Below are positions 7,756-15,817 of a DNA stretch of 64,000 nucleotides, piece by piece. The stretch is taken from NCBI RefSeq assembly GCF_000830005.1, contig NZ_CP010407.1, forward strand, positions 1,827,001 through 1,891,000, read 5' to 3'. The stretch's first letter is position 1; every line of letters begins with the position of its first letter. The notes below the pieces were generated by a model. The model made no database searches. It was given only the letters and a program-made list of their open reading frames with translations, and had not been told where the DNA came from. The DNA comes from Streptomyces vietnamensis (GTDB taxonomy: Bacteria; Actinomycetota; Actinomycetes; Streptomycetales; Streptomycetaceae). Position numbers and translations under genes: made by a program.

Positions 7756-8302
7756 CACCACCCCCGAGGCGCTCGACGCCACCCCCGAAGCGGCTGGCCA
7801 CGCCCCCGCGGTGTTCATCGACGCCACCCTCTTCATGGGCATGCACAGCGAGGACGACGCCGTCCGCACCGCAGCCAAGTCCTTCTTCGCGGCCCGTCTC
7901 GCCGCCGGGGACGCCGGCCGGGTCTTCATGAACTGGGAGCAGGTCGGCCGCTGCGACGACCTGGTGTGGGGCTACGAGCGGAAGGTCCAGGACGAGTACT
8001 ACCCGTTCATGGACGTCCTCCACACCGACCTGGCCATCGACCGCGTCCCGTACGACGAGGAGGACCTGCGGCGGGCCTTCACCACCCCCGCGCTCGAAGG
8101 CCTGCCCACGCACGAGCGCCTGCTCCTCGCCCAGGTCATCGGCCGGGACGGGGCGCTGCACACGGCGAGCCCCCGGCTGCTCGGGAGGACCGACCTGCCC
8201 GTCGTGCCGCTCGGCGCCGGCGCGGAGTCCGCGTTCCCCGCGTACCTGGAGGACCTCTACCGGCGCTCGCTGGTGCTGACGGTCGACTCCGACACCCTCT
8301 GA
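7745..8302 (+). CDS. rohQ: Small cyclisation-step protein, RohQ-like
   Basis: A 185-residue soluble protein whose family I do not recognise by motif. By its place between the arginine oxidase and the aldolase it corresponds to RohQ, reported to turn guanidinoacetaldehyde into 2-aminoimidazole. Visible features are a hydrophobic strand with an Asp ([10 protein letters not shown], residues 23-32), a helix with a conserved-looking Glu ([13 protein letters not shown]), a conserved YYPFMD segment, and TASPRLLG near residue 140. This spacing loosely resembles a PIN-domain layout. It overlaps rohP by 11 bases. The assignment rests on operon order and should be treated as probable. Confidence 0.6.
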   Translation: MPADTTPEALDATPEAAGHAPAVFIDATLFMGMHSEDDAVRTAAKSFFAARLAAGDAGRVFMNWEQVGRCDDLVWGYERKVQDEYYPFMDVLHTDLAIDRVPYDEEDLRRAFTTPALEGLPTHERLLLAQVIGRDGALHTASPRLLGRTDLPVVPLGAGAESAFPAYLEDLYRRSLVLTVDSDTL

Positions 8303-8327
8303 ACACCTTCCGAAGGGCACCCCACTC

Positions 8328-9134
8328 ATGCCTGGCACCTACTCCGGGACCGTCGTCCCGCTGATCACCCCGCTCGACGAGCACGGCACCGTCGACGAGC
8401 AGAGCGTCGTCCGCCTCCTGGACCACATCAGGACCGAGGTCACGGGCCTCATGCCGGCCCTGACCTCCGGCGAGGGCTGGAAGCTCGACGCCCGCCAGTG
8501 GCAGGACGTCGTCACGTACACCGTCAAGCACGCCGACGGCCTGCCCGTGCTCGCCGGGATCCAGCTCCCCGACACCGCCTCGGTGATCGACCGGGCCCGC
8601 ACGGCCGCCGAGATCGGCGCCGACGCCGTCGTCGTCACCACGCCGTTCGGCGCCGAGGTGACGCAGGACCAGATCGTCGAGCACTACCGGGCGATCCGCG
8701 CGGCCCTCGACATACCGATCTTCCTCTACAACGAGGAGGCGCTGTCGGGCAATCGCATCGAGTTCGAGACCCTGATCCGGATCTGCGAGGAGATCCCCGG
8801 GATCGTCGGCATCAAGGAGTCGAGCGGCGACGCCGCCTTCACCCGCAGGATGGCCGAGGCCGGCACGGGCATCCCGGTCTTCGAGGGCTGGGAGAACCTC
8901 CTCGTCGACGCCCGCGGCATCCAGGGCTTCATCGGCCCGCTGGCCAACCTCGAACCCGGTCTGTGCAACGCGATGCTGGTCGACCCGACCCCGGACCGCC
9001 AGGCCGAGATCAACACCGTCTGCGAGAAGTACGGCGTCTTCCTCGACGACTGGTACCGCTGGGTCAAGAAGGAACTCCACGCGCGCGGCGTGATCAGCTC
9101 CCCCACCACGCACGAGGAGGCGAAGGCGGCATGA
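8328..9134 (+). CDS. rohR: DapA/NanA-family aldolase, RohR-like
   Basis: A 268-residue class I aldolase of the dihydrodipicolinate synthase/N-acetylneuraminate lyase family. In the Roh pathway it cleaves 4-hydroxy-2-ketoarginine to guanidinoacetaldehyde and pyruvate. The Schiff-base lysine is K163 in GIVGIKESSGD, the catalytic tyrosine is Y134 in FLYNEEAL, and the substrate-carboxylate loop that reads GTTGE in DapA reads LTSGEGW here (residues 46-51). It is shorter than typical DapA (about 290). It begins 25 bases after rohQ with GAAGGG upstream and overlaps rohS as ATGA. It is unlikely to be the lysine-pathway enzyme given this context. Confidence 0.82.
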   Translation: MPGTYSGTVVPLITPLDEHGTVDEQSVVRLLDHIRTEVTGLMPALTSGEGWKLDARQWQDVVTYTVKHADGLPVLAGIQLPDTASVIDRARTAAEIGADAVVVTTPFGAEVTQDQIVEHYRAIRAALDIPIFLYNEEALSGNRIEFETLIRICEEIPGIVGIKESSGDAAFTRRMAEAGTGIPVFEGWENLLVDARGIQGFIGPLANLEPGLCNAMLVDPTPDRQAEINTVCEKYGVFLDDWYRWVKKELHARGVISSPTTHEEAKAA

Positions 9135-10000
9135 GCACCACCCCCGCCTCCGCGGTCCCGGTGGCCGCGCACTCGATCGCGGCCCCGGCCGCGACCGCCC
9201 AGCGCGAACTCCACGCCCTCTACCGGCGGGTGCCCAACCTCGGCGACTACGGCTCGATGACCGCGATCGAGGAGCGGTGGATCCTGCCGAAGGCACGGGC
9301 CTACGAGGCCTCCGCGCCCCGGTTCGGCTCGGTCGGCGAACTGCTCCAGGCGCTCAAGGAGTTCCTCGCCGAGGAGGAGGCCGCACTCCCGGAGAGCGCG
9401 ATCTTCCTCGCCGAGCACGCCACGCTCGACCAGTTCAAGGTGATCGTGCGGCAGTTCGCGCTCGACGGGCTCACCGAGTCCGAGTCGCTGCTCCCGGTCG
9501 TCCCCCGGCTGCCGTACCGCTCGGCGATGGCGGTCTTCCGGGTCCTCATCGACGAACTCGGCTGCGGCAACGAGGAGAAGGCGCACTCCCAGCTCTACCG
9601 GGACCTGCTCACCGAGCTCGGCATGAGCCTCGACCTCGACGACTACCTCGACGAGACGGCACCGGAGTGCTACGCGTACGTCAACATGTTCCACTGGCTG
9701 GCGAGCCGGGCGCCGTCCCCGCAGTACTTCCTGGGGGCGTACGCCTACTTCGAGACCAGCGTCCTGTACGCCTTCCAGAGCTTCGCCCGCGCGGCGCGGC
9801 GCCTGGGGATCGTCAAGGACGCCTACTACACCGAGCACCTCTACATCGACTCGTACCACAGCAATCACATGCGTACGGCGATCAGGGCGCTCGACGAGCC
9901 GGACCTGGCGAAGATCTGGGCGGGCGTGCGGCTGGCCTCCGACATCGTCGGCGAGGCCACGGAGACGGCGATCGCGCGGGCGCGGGAGACCGTCGCATGA
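9131..10000 (+). CDS. rohS: Heme-oxygenase-like diiron N-oxygenase, RohS-like
   Basis: A 289-residue all-helical protein of the heme-oxygenase-like diiron oxidase superfamily (relatives UndA, SznF, BesC). RohS oxidises the amino group of 2-aminoimidazole to the nitro group of azomycin. The likely metal ligands fit the family pattern: E149-x2-H152 (NEEKAHSQ), E208 (YFETS), and H236-x3-D240-x2-H243 (EHLYIDSYHS). It starts at ATG 9131, overlapping the aldolase stop by four bases (ATGA), and is itself overlapped by the Rieske gene in the same way, so all three are made together. Electrons probably come from the Rieske protein and the reductase encoded downstream. Confidence 0.8.
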   Translation: MSTTPASAVPVAAHSIAAPAATAQRELHALYRRVPNLGDYGSMTAIEERWILPKARAYEASAPRFGSVGELLQALKEFLAEEEAALPESAIFLAEHATLDQFKVIVRQFALDGLTESESLLPVVPRLPYRSAMAVFRVLIDELGCGNEEKAHSQLYRDLLTELGMSLDLDDYLDETAPECYAYVNMFHWLASRAPSPQYFLGAYAYFETSVLYAFQSFARAARRLGIVKDAYYTEHLYIDSYHSNHMRTAIRALDEPDLAKIWAGVRLASDIVGEATETAIARARETVA

Positions 10001-10311
10001 CGGCCGTGCCCGCCGGGCGGCGGGGCTCCGGCGAGCCCGTCGTCCGCCAGGTGACCGAGGACCTGGTCCTGGTCGAGGTCGGCGGCCGCAAGGTCCTCGC
10101 GGCCGCCCTCTGCCCCCACCGCGGGGGCCGGCTCAAGTACGGCAGGGTCGACGGGGACAGGCTGCGGATCACCTGCCCCCTGCACCACACGACCTTCGAC
10201 CTGACCAGCGGCGAGCGCGTCTCGGGGGCGGCCTGCGCCGCCCTCCGGGTGGTCGACGTGCTGCCCGGTCAGGACGAGCGTCCCGAGGCCCTCTCCGGGG
10301 GCGCTTCATGA
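9997..10311 (+). CDS. Stand-alone Rieske [2Fe-2S] ferredoxin
   Basis: A 104-residue protein consisting of one Rieske domain. The cluster ligands are CPHRGG (near residue 39) and CPLHHTTFDLTSG (near residue 58), the exact CxH...CxxH pattern. With no catalytic domain it can only be an electron carrier, most like BphA3/NirD-type ferredoxins. It overlaps both neighbours by ATGA junctions, placing it in a fixed ratio with the diiron N-oxygenase before it. I infer that it passes electrons from the reductase at 11759 to RohS. Confidence 0.88.
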   Translation: MTAVPAGRRGSGEPVVRQVTEDLVLVEVGGRKVLAAALCPHRGGRLKYGRVDGDRLRITCPLHHTTFDLTSGERVSGAACAALRVVDVLPGQDERPEALSGGAS

Positions 10312-11759
10312 CCACCACACCGACCGGGGCGGCGTCCACCGTGACGCCGCCCCGTGCGGCGGTCGACCACGACGGCATCGCGCCCGTCCCTGAGGCGGAG
10401 CGCACCTCGACGCCGGCCGACTTCGGCTGGATCTGGCCCTCCGCGCAGTTCTCGTTCGGCACGGTGGTGCTCGGCGCGCTGCCCGTGGTCTTCGGTCTGG
10501 GCTGGTGGCCGTCGGCGACCGCGATCGCGGCGGGCGTCGCCGTCGGGACGGCGCTGCTCGCGCCGCTCGCCCGGTTCGGCGTCCGCACCGGCACCAACGA
10601 TCCGGTGGCGAGCGGGGCGCACTTCGGGGTGCGGGGCAGGGTCGTCGGCAACCTCATCACGGTGGTGACGGCGCTCGGCTTCTTCGCGATCGCCGTGTGG
10701 ACGGGCGGCACGGCCGTGATGGTCGCGGGACACCGGCTGTTCGACACGCCGACGGGTCCGGGCGCGCTGACCGTGGCGATGTTCGTGACGGCGGCGGCGG
10801 TCGCGCTCGTCGCCGTGCGCGGCCACGAGACGCTGGTCCGCACGTACCGGATCACGGCGGTCACCGGCGGGGCGGTCCTGCTCGGCACGGCCCTCGTGCT
10901 CGCGCCGAAGTTCGACGCGGGGTACGCCGGCGGGCCCCTGGCACTCGACAGCACCTTGCAGACCTGGCTGCTCGCGGCGACCGCGTCCGCGACCGTGCCC
11001 CTGTCGTACGCCACCTTCCAGGGCGACTACACCCGCTACATGCCGGCCTCCACCCCCACCGGCCGGGTGGTGCGGGCGAGCGGCATCTCGATGTTCCTCA
11101 GCAGTCTCGCCGCGCTGCTCACCGGCGCGTACGTGACGACGCTCTTCCCCGTGCCCGACGAGCCCTGGCTGCAGGGCCTGACGGACGCGGTGCCGGGCTG
11201 GTTCGCGGTGGCGGTGGTCGTCTTCGGCTTCGCGGGCACCCTGCCGCAGGCCGGTCTGTGCCTGTACGCGGCCGGGCTCTCCGCCAACTCGGTGTTCTGG
11301 CGCTCCTCGCGGGCCGCCGTGACCACGGTGGTCGCGCTGCTCGCGGCGGCCGTGCTATACCTCGGGGCGGTGGTGTACGACGCCATGGACGCCATGTCGG
11401 CGTTCGTGACGCTGCTGCTCACGGTCGTCGCGCCGTGGGCGGCCGTGCTCTCCGTCGGGTACGTGCTCCACCGGGGCCGGTACGACGCTGAGGCGCTGCG
11501 CGCGTTCGCCACGGGCGGCGGCGGACGCTACTGGTACACGGGCGGGGTCAACCCGAGAGCGGTCGCGGCCTTCGCGGCCGGGTCCGTCATCGGGGTCCTC
11601 TGGGTCAACAACCCGCTGTACACCGGCCCGTTGACGGGCCTCACCGGCGGGGTCGACCTGAGCCTGCCGGCCTCCTTCCTGGTCGCCGCCGTGCTGTACG
11701 GGGCCCTGTGCCGGGTGTGGCCGGAGCCGCTCCTTCCGCCGTCACGAGCTGCGAGGTGA
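10308..11759 (+). CDS. NCS1-family nucleobase permease (cytosine/purine type)
   Basis: A 483-residue integral membrane protein with about twelve hydrophobic segments, of the nucleobase:cation symporter-1 family (CodB-like). The signature region DFGWIWPSAQFSFG (residues 38-51) sits at the family's first helix and TNDPVASGAHFG follows the second. Family members import cytosine, purines, allantoin or hydantoins. Inside an operon that makes an imidazole it may carry 2-aminoimidazole or azomycin, or supply a precursor; direction is unknown. It is coupled to the Rieske gene by an ATGA overlap and to the reductase by TGATG. Confidence 0.85.
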   Translation: MTTTPTGAASTVTPPRAAVDHDGIAPVPEAERTSTPADFGWIWPSAQFSFGTVVLGALPVVFGLGWWPSATAIAAGVAVGTALLAPLARFGVRTGTNDPVASGAHFGVRGRVVGNLITVVTALGFFAIAVWTGGTAVMVAGHRLFDTPTGPGALTVAMFVTAAAVALVAVRGHETLVRTYRITAVTGGAVLLGTALVLAPKFDAGYAGGPLALDSTLQTWLLAATASATVPLSYATFQGDYTRYMPASTPTGRVVRASGISMFLSSLAALLTGAYVTTLFPVPDEPWLQGLTDAVPGWFAVAVVVFGFAGTLPQAGLCLYAAGLSANSVFWRSSRAAVTTVVALLAAAVLYLGAVVYDAMDAMSAFVTLLLTVVAPWAAVLSVGYVLHRGRYDAEALRAFATGGGGRYWYTGGVNPRAVAAFAAGSVIGVLWVNNPLYTGPLTGLTGGVDLSLPASFLVAAVLYGALCRVWPEPLLPPSRAAR

Positions 11760-12691
11760 TGATGTCCGTGCCAACGGTCCGGCTGACGGTCCGGTCGGTC
11801 GCCGAGGAGGCGGAAGGCGTACGGGGGCTGCTCCTGGCGGACCCCACGGGCGCCGACCTCGCGCCCTGGGAGCCCGGCGCCCATCTGGAGGTGACGCTGC
11901 CGTCCGGAGCCGTCCGGCACTACTCGCTCTGCGGCGACCCGGCCGACCGGAGCACGTACCGGCTCGGGGTGCTGCGCGAACCGGCGGGCCGGGGCGGCTC
12001 CGAGGAGCTCCACACCGCCGTCGGGGAGGGCACGCTCCTCGGGGTGCGGGGCCCGTTCAACCGGTTCCCGCTGGTGCCCGCCGAGCGGTACCTGTTCGTC
12101 GCGGGCGGCATCGGCATCACCCCGCTCCTTCCGATGATCCGCTCCCTGCCGCCGGGGTCGTGGTCGCTGCTGTACGGCGGCCGGAGCCTCGCCTCCATGG
12201 CGTACCGCGAGGAGCTCTCCGTCCTGCCCGGGGTCACGCTCGTCCCGCAGGACACGGAGGGCCTGCCCGACCTGGACGCCGCCCTGGCCGGGCAGCCCGC
12301 CGGGACGGCCGTGTACTGCTGCGGCCCGGAGGGGCTGCTGCGGGCGGTGGAGGAGCGGTGGGCCGGGCCGCTGCACGTGGAGCGGTTCGGGGCGGCGGGC
12401 CCCGTCGAGAAGTCGCCCGGCGAGGGCGGTTTCGAGGTCGAGCTCCGGCGTACCGGGCGGGTGCTGCGCGTGGAGGCCGGACGGAGCCTGCTCGACACCG
12501 TGCGGGAGGTGGTGCCGGGTGTCGCGTACTCCTGCGAGGAGGGCTGGTGCGGCACCTGTGAGACGAAGGTGATCGCGGGGACGCCCGAGCACCACGACTC
12601 CGTCCTCGGCGAGGACGAGAAGGCCTCGGGGGCGACGATGATGATCTGCGTGGGGCGCTCGCGCGGCGGGCGTCTCGTCCTGGATCTGTGA
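11759..12691 (+). CDS. Two-domain oxidoreductase: FAD/NAD reductase plus plant-type [2Fe-2S] ferredoxin (VanB-like)
   Basis: A 310-residue electron-transfer protein. The N-terminal flavin domain has RHYSLCGD (FAD/FMN binding), the middle NAD domain has VAGGIGITPLLPM (pyridine-nucleotide loop), and the C-terminal ferredoxin has CEEGWCGTC with a fourth Cys in MMICVGRS. This is the phthalate-dioxygenase-reductase/VanB order. It begins at ATG 11759, sharing its A with the permease stop (a second ATG follows at 11762), after a GAGGTG Shine-Dalgarno-like sequence. It probably feeds electrons to the Rieske protein and RohS; it is the last gene of the operon. Confidence 0.87.
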   Translation: MMSVPTVRLTVRSVAEEAEGVRGLLLADPTGADLAPWEPGAHLEVTLPSGAVRHYSLCGDPADRSTYRLGVLREPAGRGGSEELHTAVGEGTLLGVRGPFNRFPLVPAERYLFVAGGIGITPLLPMIRSLPPGSWSLLYGGRSLASMAYREELSVLPGVTLVPQDTEGLPDLDAALAGQPAGTAVYCCGPEGLLRAVEERWAGPLHVERFGAAGPVEKSPGEGGFEVELRRTGRVLRVEAGRSLLDTVREVVPGVAYSCEEGWCGTCETKVIAGTPEHHDSVLGEDEKASGATMMICVGRSRGGRLVLDL

Positions 12692-12750
12692 CGGGCGGAG
12701 ATCCGTGACGGGCGGAGATCTGTGACGGGCGGAGATCTGTGACGGGCGGA
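12688..12750. repeat. 17-bp tandem repeat at the 3' end of the operon
   Basis: Three full copies and a partial copy of GTGACGGGCGGAGATCT occupy 12688-12750. The reductase stop codon lies in the first copy and the terminator stem begins at the last, so the array probably arose by slippage behind the gene. Confidence 0.85.
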
Positions 12751-12780
12751 CCCGCACCGGCCTCGGTCGGTGCGGGTCCG
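12747..12780. terminator. Bidirectional terminator between convergent operons
   Basis: CGGACCCGCACCG (12747-12759) pairs perfectly with CGGTGCGGGTCCG (12768-12780) around an 8-base loop. It lies between the roh-like operon and the convergent alcohol dehydrogenase. There is no T-run, as is common in Streptomyces. Confidence 0.8.
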
Positions 12781-12795
12781 TCGGCGCGTCGGGGG

Positions 12796-13875
12796 TCAGA
12801 AGACGACCAGGGCGCGGCCGCCCTTGCCCGCGAGCATGTTCTCGAAGGCGCCCGGGATGCCGTCCAGGGTGATCCGTTCGGTGACGAGGACGCCGAGGTC
12901 GAGCCGGCCGGCCCGGATGTGCTCGGCGAGCACCGGCAGGTCCTCGGCCGGGTTCGAGTTGCCGTAGACGCAGCCGGCCAGGGTGCGGCCCCAGTGGAAG
13001 ATCTCCAGGGCGTTGAAGGTGACCTGCTGGTCCTTGCCGCCGATGCCGACGACCGTGGTGCGGCCGCCGCGCCGGGTGGACTCCCAGGCGGTGCGGATGG
13101 TGACGGCGCGGCCGACGCACTCGACGGCCACGTCGACGCCCTGGCCGCCGGTCAGCTTCCGGATGTCCTTGGCGGTGGTCTCGGAGGCGACGACGTACTC
13201 GGTGGCCCCGGCGGCCCGCGCGAGCGCCTCCTTCTCCGGGGAGACGTCCACGGCGACGATCGTCGACGCGCCCGCGATCCGGGCGGCCTGGAGGGTGGCG
13301 AGGCCCACGCCGCCGACGCCGAAGACGGCGACGGTCTCGTCCTTCCGGACCCGGGCCGAGTGGTGGACGGCGCCCCAGCCGGTGAGGACGGCGCAGCCGA
13401 GCAGGGCGGCGTCGGTGAGCGGCACGCCGTCGGGGGCGGGCAGCACGCAGTTCGCGGCGACGACCGTCTCCTCGGCGAAGGCGGCGACGTTGAGTCCGGG
13501 GTGGAGGTCCCTGCCGTCCCGGGTGCGGGCGTGGATGTTCGCCGCGCCGGTCAGGGCGTTCGCGCAGAGCCAGACCTCGCCGAGCGAGCAGGGGTGGCAG
13601 CTGCCGCAGGACGGCGCCCAGTTGAGGACGACGCCGTCGCCGGGGGCGACGTGGGTGACGCCCTCGCCGACGGAGACGACGGTGCCGGCGCCCTCGTGGC
13701 CGAGGACGGCCGGGACCGGCACGCGCATGGTGCCGTTGGAGAGGGAGAGGTCGGAGTGGCAGACCCCGGCGGCGGCGAGCCGGACCCGGACCTGGCCGGG
13801 GCCTGGCTCGGGGAGTTCGATGCCGGTGATCTCCAGGGGGGAGCCTATGGCGGGCAGGACGGCGGCGCGGATCAC
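12796..13875 (-). CDS. Zinc-dependent alcohol dehydrogenase (MDR superfamily)
   Basis: A 359-residue medium-chain dehydrogenase oxidising an alcohol with NAD(P). Catalytic-zinc ligands are in GVCHSDLSL (Cys) and GHEGAGTV (His), the structural-zinc cysteines are in CGSCHPCSLGEVWLC, and the Rossmann loop reads FGVGGVGLATLQAA. It resembles the class III/AdhC branch of Actinobacteria. The GTG at 13875 is preceded by GAGGAG. It lies 26 bases downstream of the aldehyde dehydrogenase, so the two form an operon converting an alcohol to an acid. It converges on the roh-like operon; a functional link is not shown. Confidence 0.9.
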   Translation of the reverse strand: MIRAAVLPAIGSPLEITGIELPEPGPGQVRVRLAAAGVCHSDLSLSNGTMRVPVPAVLGHEGAGTVVSVGEGVTHVAPGDGVVLNWAPSCGSCHPCSLGEVWLCANALTGAANIHARTRDGRDLHPGLNVAAFAEETVVAANCVLPAPDGVPLTDAALLGCAVLTGWGAVHHSARVRKDETVAVFGVGGVGLATLQAARIAGASTIVAVDVSPEKEALARAAGATEYVVASETTAKDIRKLTGGQGVDVAVECVGRAVTIRTAWESTRRGGRTTVVGIGGKDQQVTFNALEIFHWGRTLAGCVYGNSNPAEDLPVLAEHIRAGRLDLGVLVTERITLDGIPGAFENMLAGKGGRALVVF

Positions 13876-13901
13876 GCTGTCTCCTCGGTTCCTATCGGTT
13901 C

Positions 13902-15293
13902 CTAGAACTGCAGGGACTTGGTCTGGAGGTACTCGGCGAGGCCGTGCGCGCCGAGCTCCCGGCCGACGCCGGACTGCTTGTAGCCGCCGAAGGGGGCCAG
14001 CGGGTTGAAGCGGCCGCCGTTGATGTCGACCTGGCCGGTGTCCATGCGGCGGGCGAAGGCGACGGCCTCGGCCTGCTCGCCCCAGACGGCTCCGCCGAGG
14101 CCGTAGACGGTGCCGTTCGCGATGGCGAGGGCCTCGTCCTCGTCCGCGTAACGGAGGAGCGAGACGACGGGGCCGAAGATCTCCTCCTGGGCGATCGTCA
14201 TCTCGGGGGTGACGTCGGCGAAGACGGTCGGGGAGACGTAGTAGCCGGTCTCGCGCGGGGCCTCGGGGCCGCCGGCGACGAGCCGGGCGCCCTCCTCGAC
14301 GCCCTTCTCGATGTAGCCGCGGACGCGCTGCTGCTGCTTGGCGTTGACGAGGGGGCCGACGCGCTCGCCGGGGACGTACTTGGCGACGGCCTCGGCGGCG
14401 AGCGCCACCGCCTCCTCGTACCGGTCGGCGGGGATCAGCATCCGGGTCCAGGCGCTGCACGTCTGGCCGGAGTTGGACATGACGTTGGCGATGCCGACGG
14501 CGACGGCCTTGGAGAGGTCGGCGCTCGGCAGGATCACGTTGGCGGACTTGCCGCCGAGTTCGAGCGCGACCCGCTTGACCGCGCCACCCGCGAGGGCGCC
14601 GATCTTCTTGCCCACGGCGGTGGAGCCGGTGAAGGAGACGAGGTCCACGTCCGGGTGCTCGGCGAGCGCCTGCCCGGCGACCGGGCCGAGGCCGGTGACC
14701 AGGTTGAAGACGCCGGCCGGGATGCCCGCCTCGTGGACGGCCTCCGCGAAGAGCTGCGCGGTGAGCGGGGTGTCCTCGGCGGGCTTGAGGACGGTGGTGC
14801 AGCCGGCGGCGAGGGCGGGGGCGACCTTGGCGACGACCTGGTGGAGCGGGTAGTTCCAGGGGGTGATCGCGGCGACGACGCCGACCGGCTCGGCGTAGAC
14901 GGTGGAGTTGCCGACCTTCTCCTCGAAGGGGTGGGTGGCGGCGAGTTCGGCGTACGAGCCGGCGACGGCGATCGGCAGTCCGGCGTGGACGGCGGCGGCG
15001 AGCTGCGGCGGGGCTCCGAGCTCGGCGGTGACGGTGGCGGCGATCTCCTCGGCACGGGCGGCGAGCGCGTCGCGGAGGGCGGCGATCCGGGCTCCGCGCT
15101 CGGCGGGCGGGGTGGCCGCCCAGCCGGGGAGCGCGGCGCGGGCGGCGCGGACGGCGGCGTCGACGTCCTCGGCGGTGCCGGCCGGGACGTGGGCGATGAC
15201 CTGCTCGGTCGCCGGGTCGATCACCGGGACGGTGTCCGTGGAGGAGGCGGGGCGCCACTCCCCGCCGATGTACATCGCGTCGTGGGCCTTCAT
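13902..15293 (-). CDS. NAD(P)-dependent aldehyde dehydrogenase
   Basis: A 463-residue ALDH-superfamily enzyme. Motifs are complete: TPWNYPLHQV (cofactor entry), LKPAEDTPLTAQ, FTGSTAVGKKIG (Rossmann), LELGGKSANV with the general-base Glu, SGQTCSAWTR with the catalytic Cys, and EEIFGPVVS. It is a little shorter than the usual 480-500. The start is the ATG at 15293 (MKAHDAMYIGG); the open frame upstream is low-complexity shadow. It is the first gene of a two-gene operon with the alcohol dehydrogenase. The substrate is not identifiable by eye. Confidence 0.9.
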   Translation of the reverse strand: MKAHDAMYIGGEWRPASSTDTVPVIDPATEQVIAHVPAGTAEDVDAAVRAARAALPGWAATPPAERGARIAALRDALAARAEEIAATVTAELGAPPQLAAAVHAGLPIAVAGSYAELAATHPFEEKVGNSTVYAEPVGVVAAITPWNYPLHQVVAKVAPALAAGCTTVLKPAEDTPLTAQLFAEAVHEAGIPAGVFNLVTGLGPVAGQALAEHPDVDLVSFTGSTAVGKKIGALAGGAVKRVALELGGKSANVILPSADLSKAVAVGIANVMSNSGQTCSAWTRMLIPADRYEEAVALAAEAVAKYVPGERVGPLVNAKQQQRVRGYIEKGVEEGARLVAGGPEAPRETGYYVSPTVFADVTPEMTIAQEEIFGPVVSLLRYADEDEALAIANGTVYGLGGAVWGEQAEAVAFARRMDTGQVDINGGRFNPLAPFGGYKQSGVGRELGAHGLAEYLQTKSLQF

Positions 15294-15607
15294 CCGCTGT
15301 CTCCTCGCGTGGTCGCTTCCTCGTCCGCCCCAAACTAGCGCCGTTAGTTTTCTGGCGCCAGGGCCTGCCGGGGTGCCGCCGGTCTCACCCGGGGGCACGC
15401 CACGGCGCCGCTCGATCGTGCCGCCCCGGCCCGGGCCTTGTCCACGTCGACCCTGTACAGGGGCACACCCCTGAAACTGGCGAACCCCCACCCCCGTGTG
15501 GGGCCCGCACCCGTCTGCCCCTTCACCCTGCGCCCGTGCGGGCCCGCGCTCGCCTGGGCGGCACCCCGCTGCCGTGTGGGCCCGCGCCTGGCTGGGCGTC
15601 GCCCACC

Positions 15608-15655
15608 CCCGTGTGGGCAATCGTCCCGCTGGGGCGGGACGGGTGGGCACACGGG
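15608..15655 (+). repeat. Stem-loop intergenic repeat, copy A
   Basis: An outer stem CCCGTGTG (15608-15615) pairs with CACACGGG (15648-15655) and an inner stem CGTCCCGC (15622-15629) pairs with GCGGGACG (15634-15641), with GGGTGGGC and GGGCAAT joining segments. It is the inverted counterpart of copy B at 15770-15817. Confidence 0.8.
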
Positions 15656-15769
15656 ACGGCGCGCCTGGCCGCGCCCCCGCCCCCTGCGCCTGGACCCGCA
15701 CCCCAGCGGCGCCGTCACTCCCGGTGCGGGTTCGGGCGCGGAAGCCTCTGGCGCCGGCAGGGCGCGGGT

Positions 15770-15817
15770 CCGTTGTGCCCACCCGTTCCGCCCCAGCGGA
15801 ACGACTGCCCACAACGG
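15770..15817 (-). repeat. Stem-loop intergenic repeat, copy B
   Basis: The outer stem CCGTTGTG (15770-15777) pairs with CACAACGG (15810-15817) and the inner stem CGTTCCGC (15784-15791) pairs with GCGGAACG (15796-15803). Compared with the reverse complement of copy A the differences fall in paired positions and are compensated on the other arm. Confidence 0.8.

Noticed and set aside
8328..9134. dapA of lysine biosynthesis
   Set aside because: It is in an operon with an arginine oxidase and a diiron N-oxygenase, is short, and has LTSGEG in place of the GTTGE carboxylate loop.
12796..15333. A single 845-residue minus-strand frame spanning both dehydrogenases
   Set aside because: Only its last 359 residues look like a protein family; the first part is an out-of-frame Arg-rich reading of the aldehyde dehydrogenase gene, which has a proper frame of its own.
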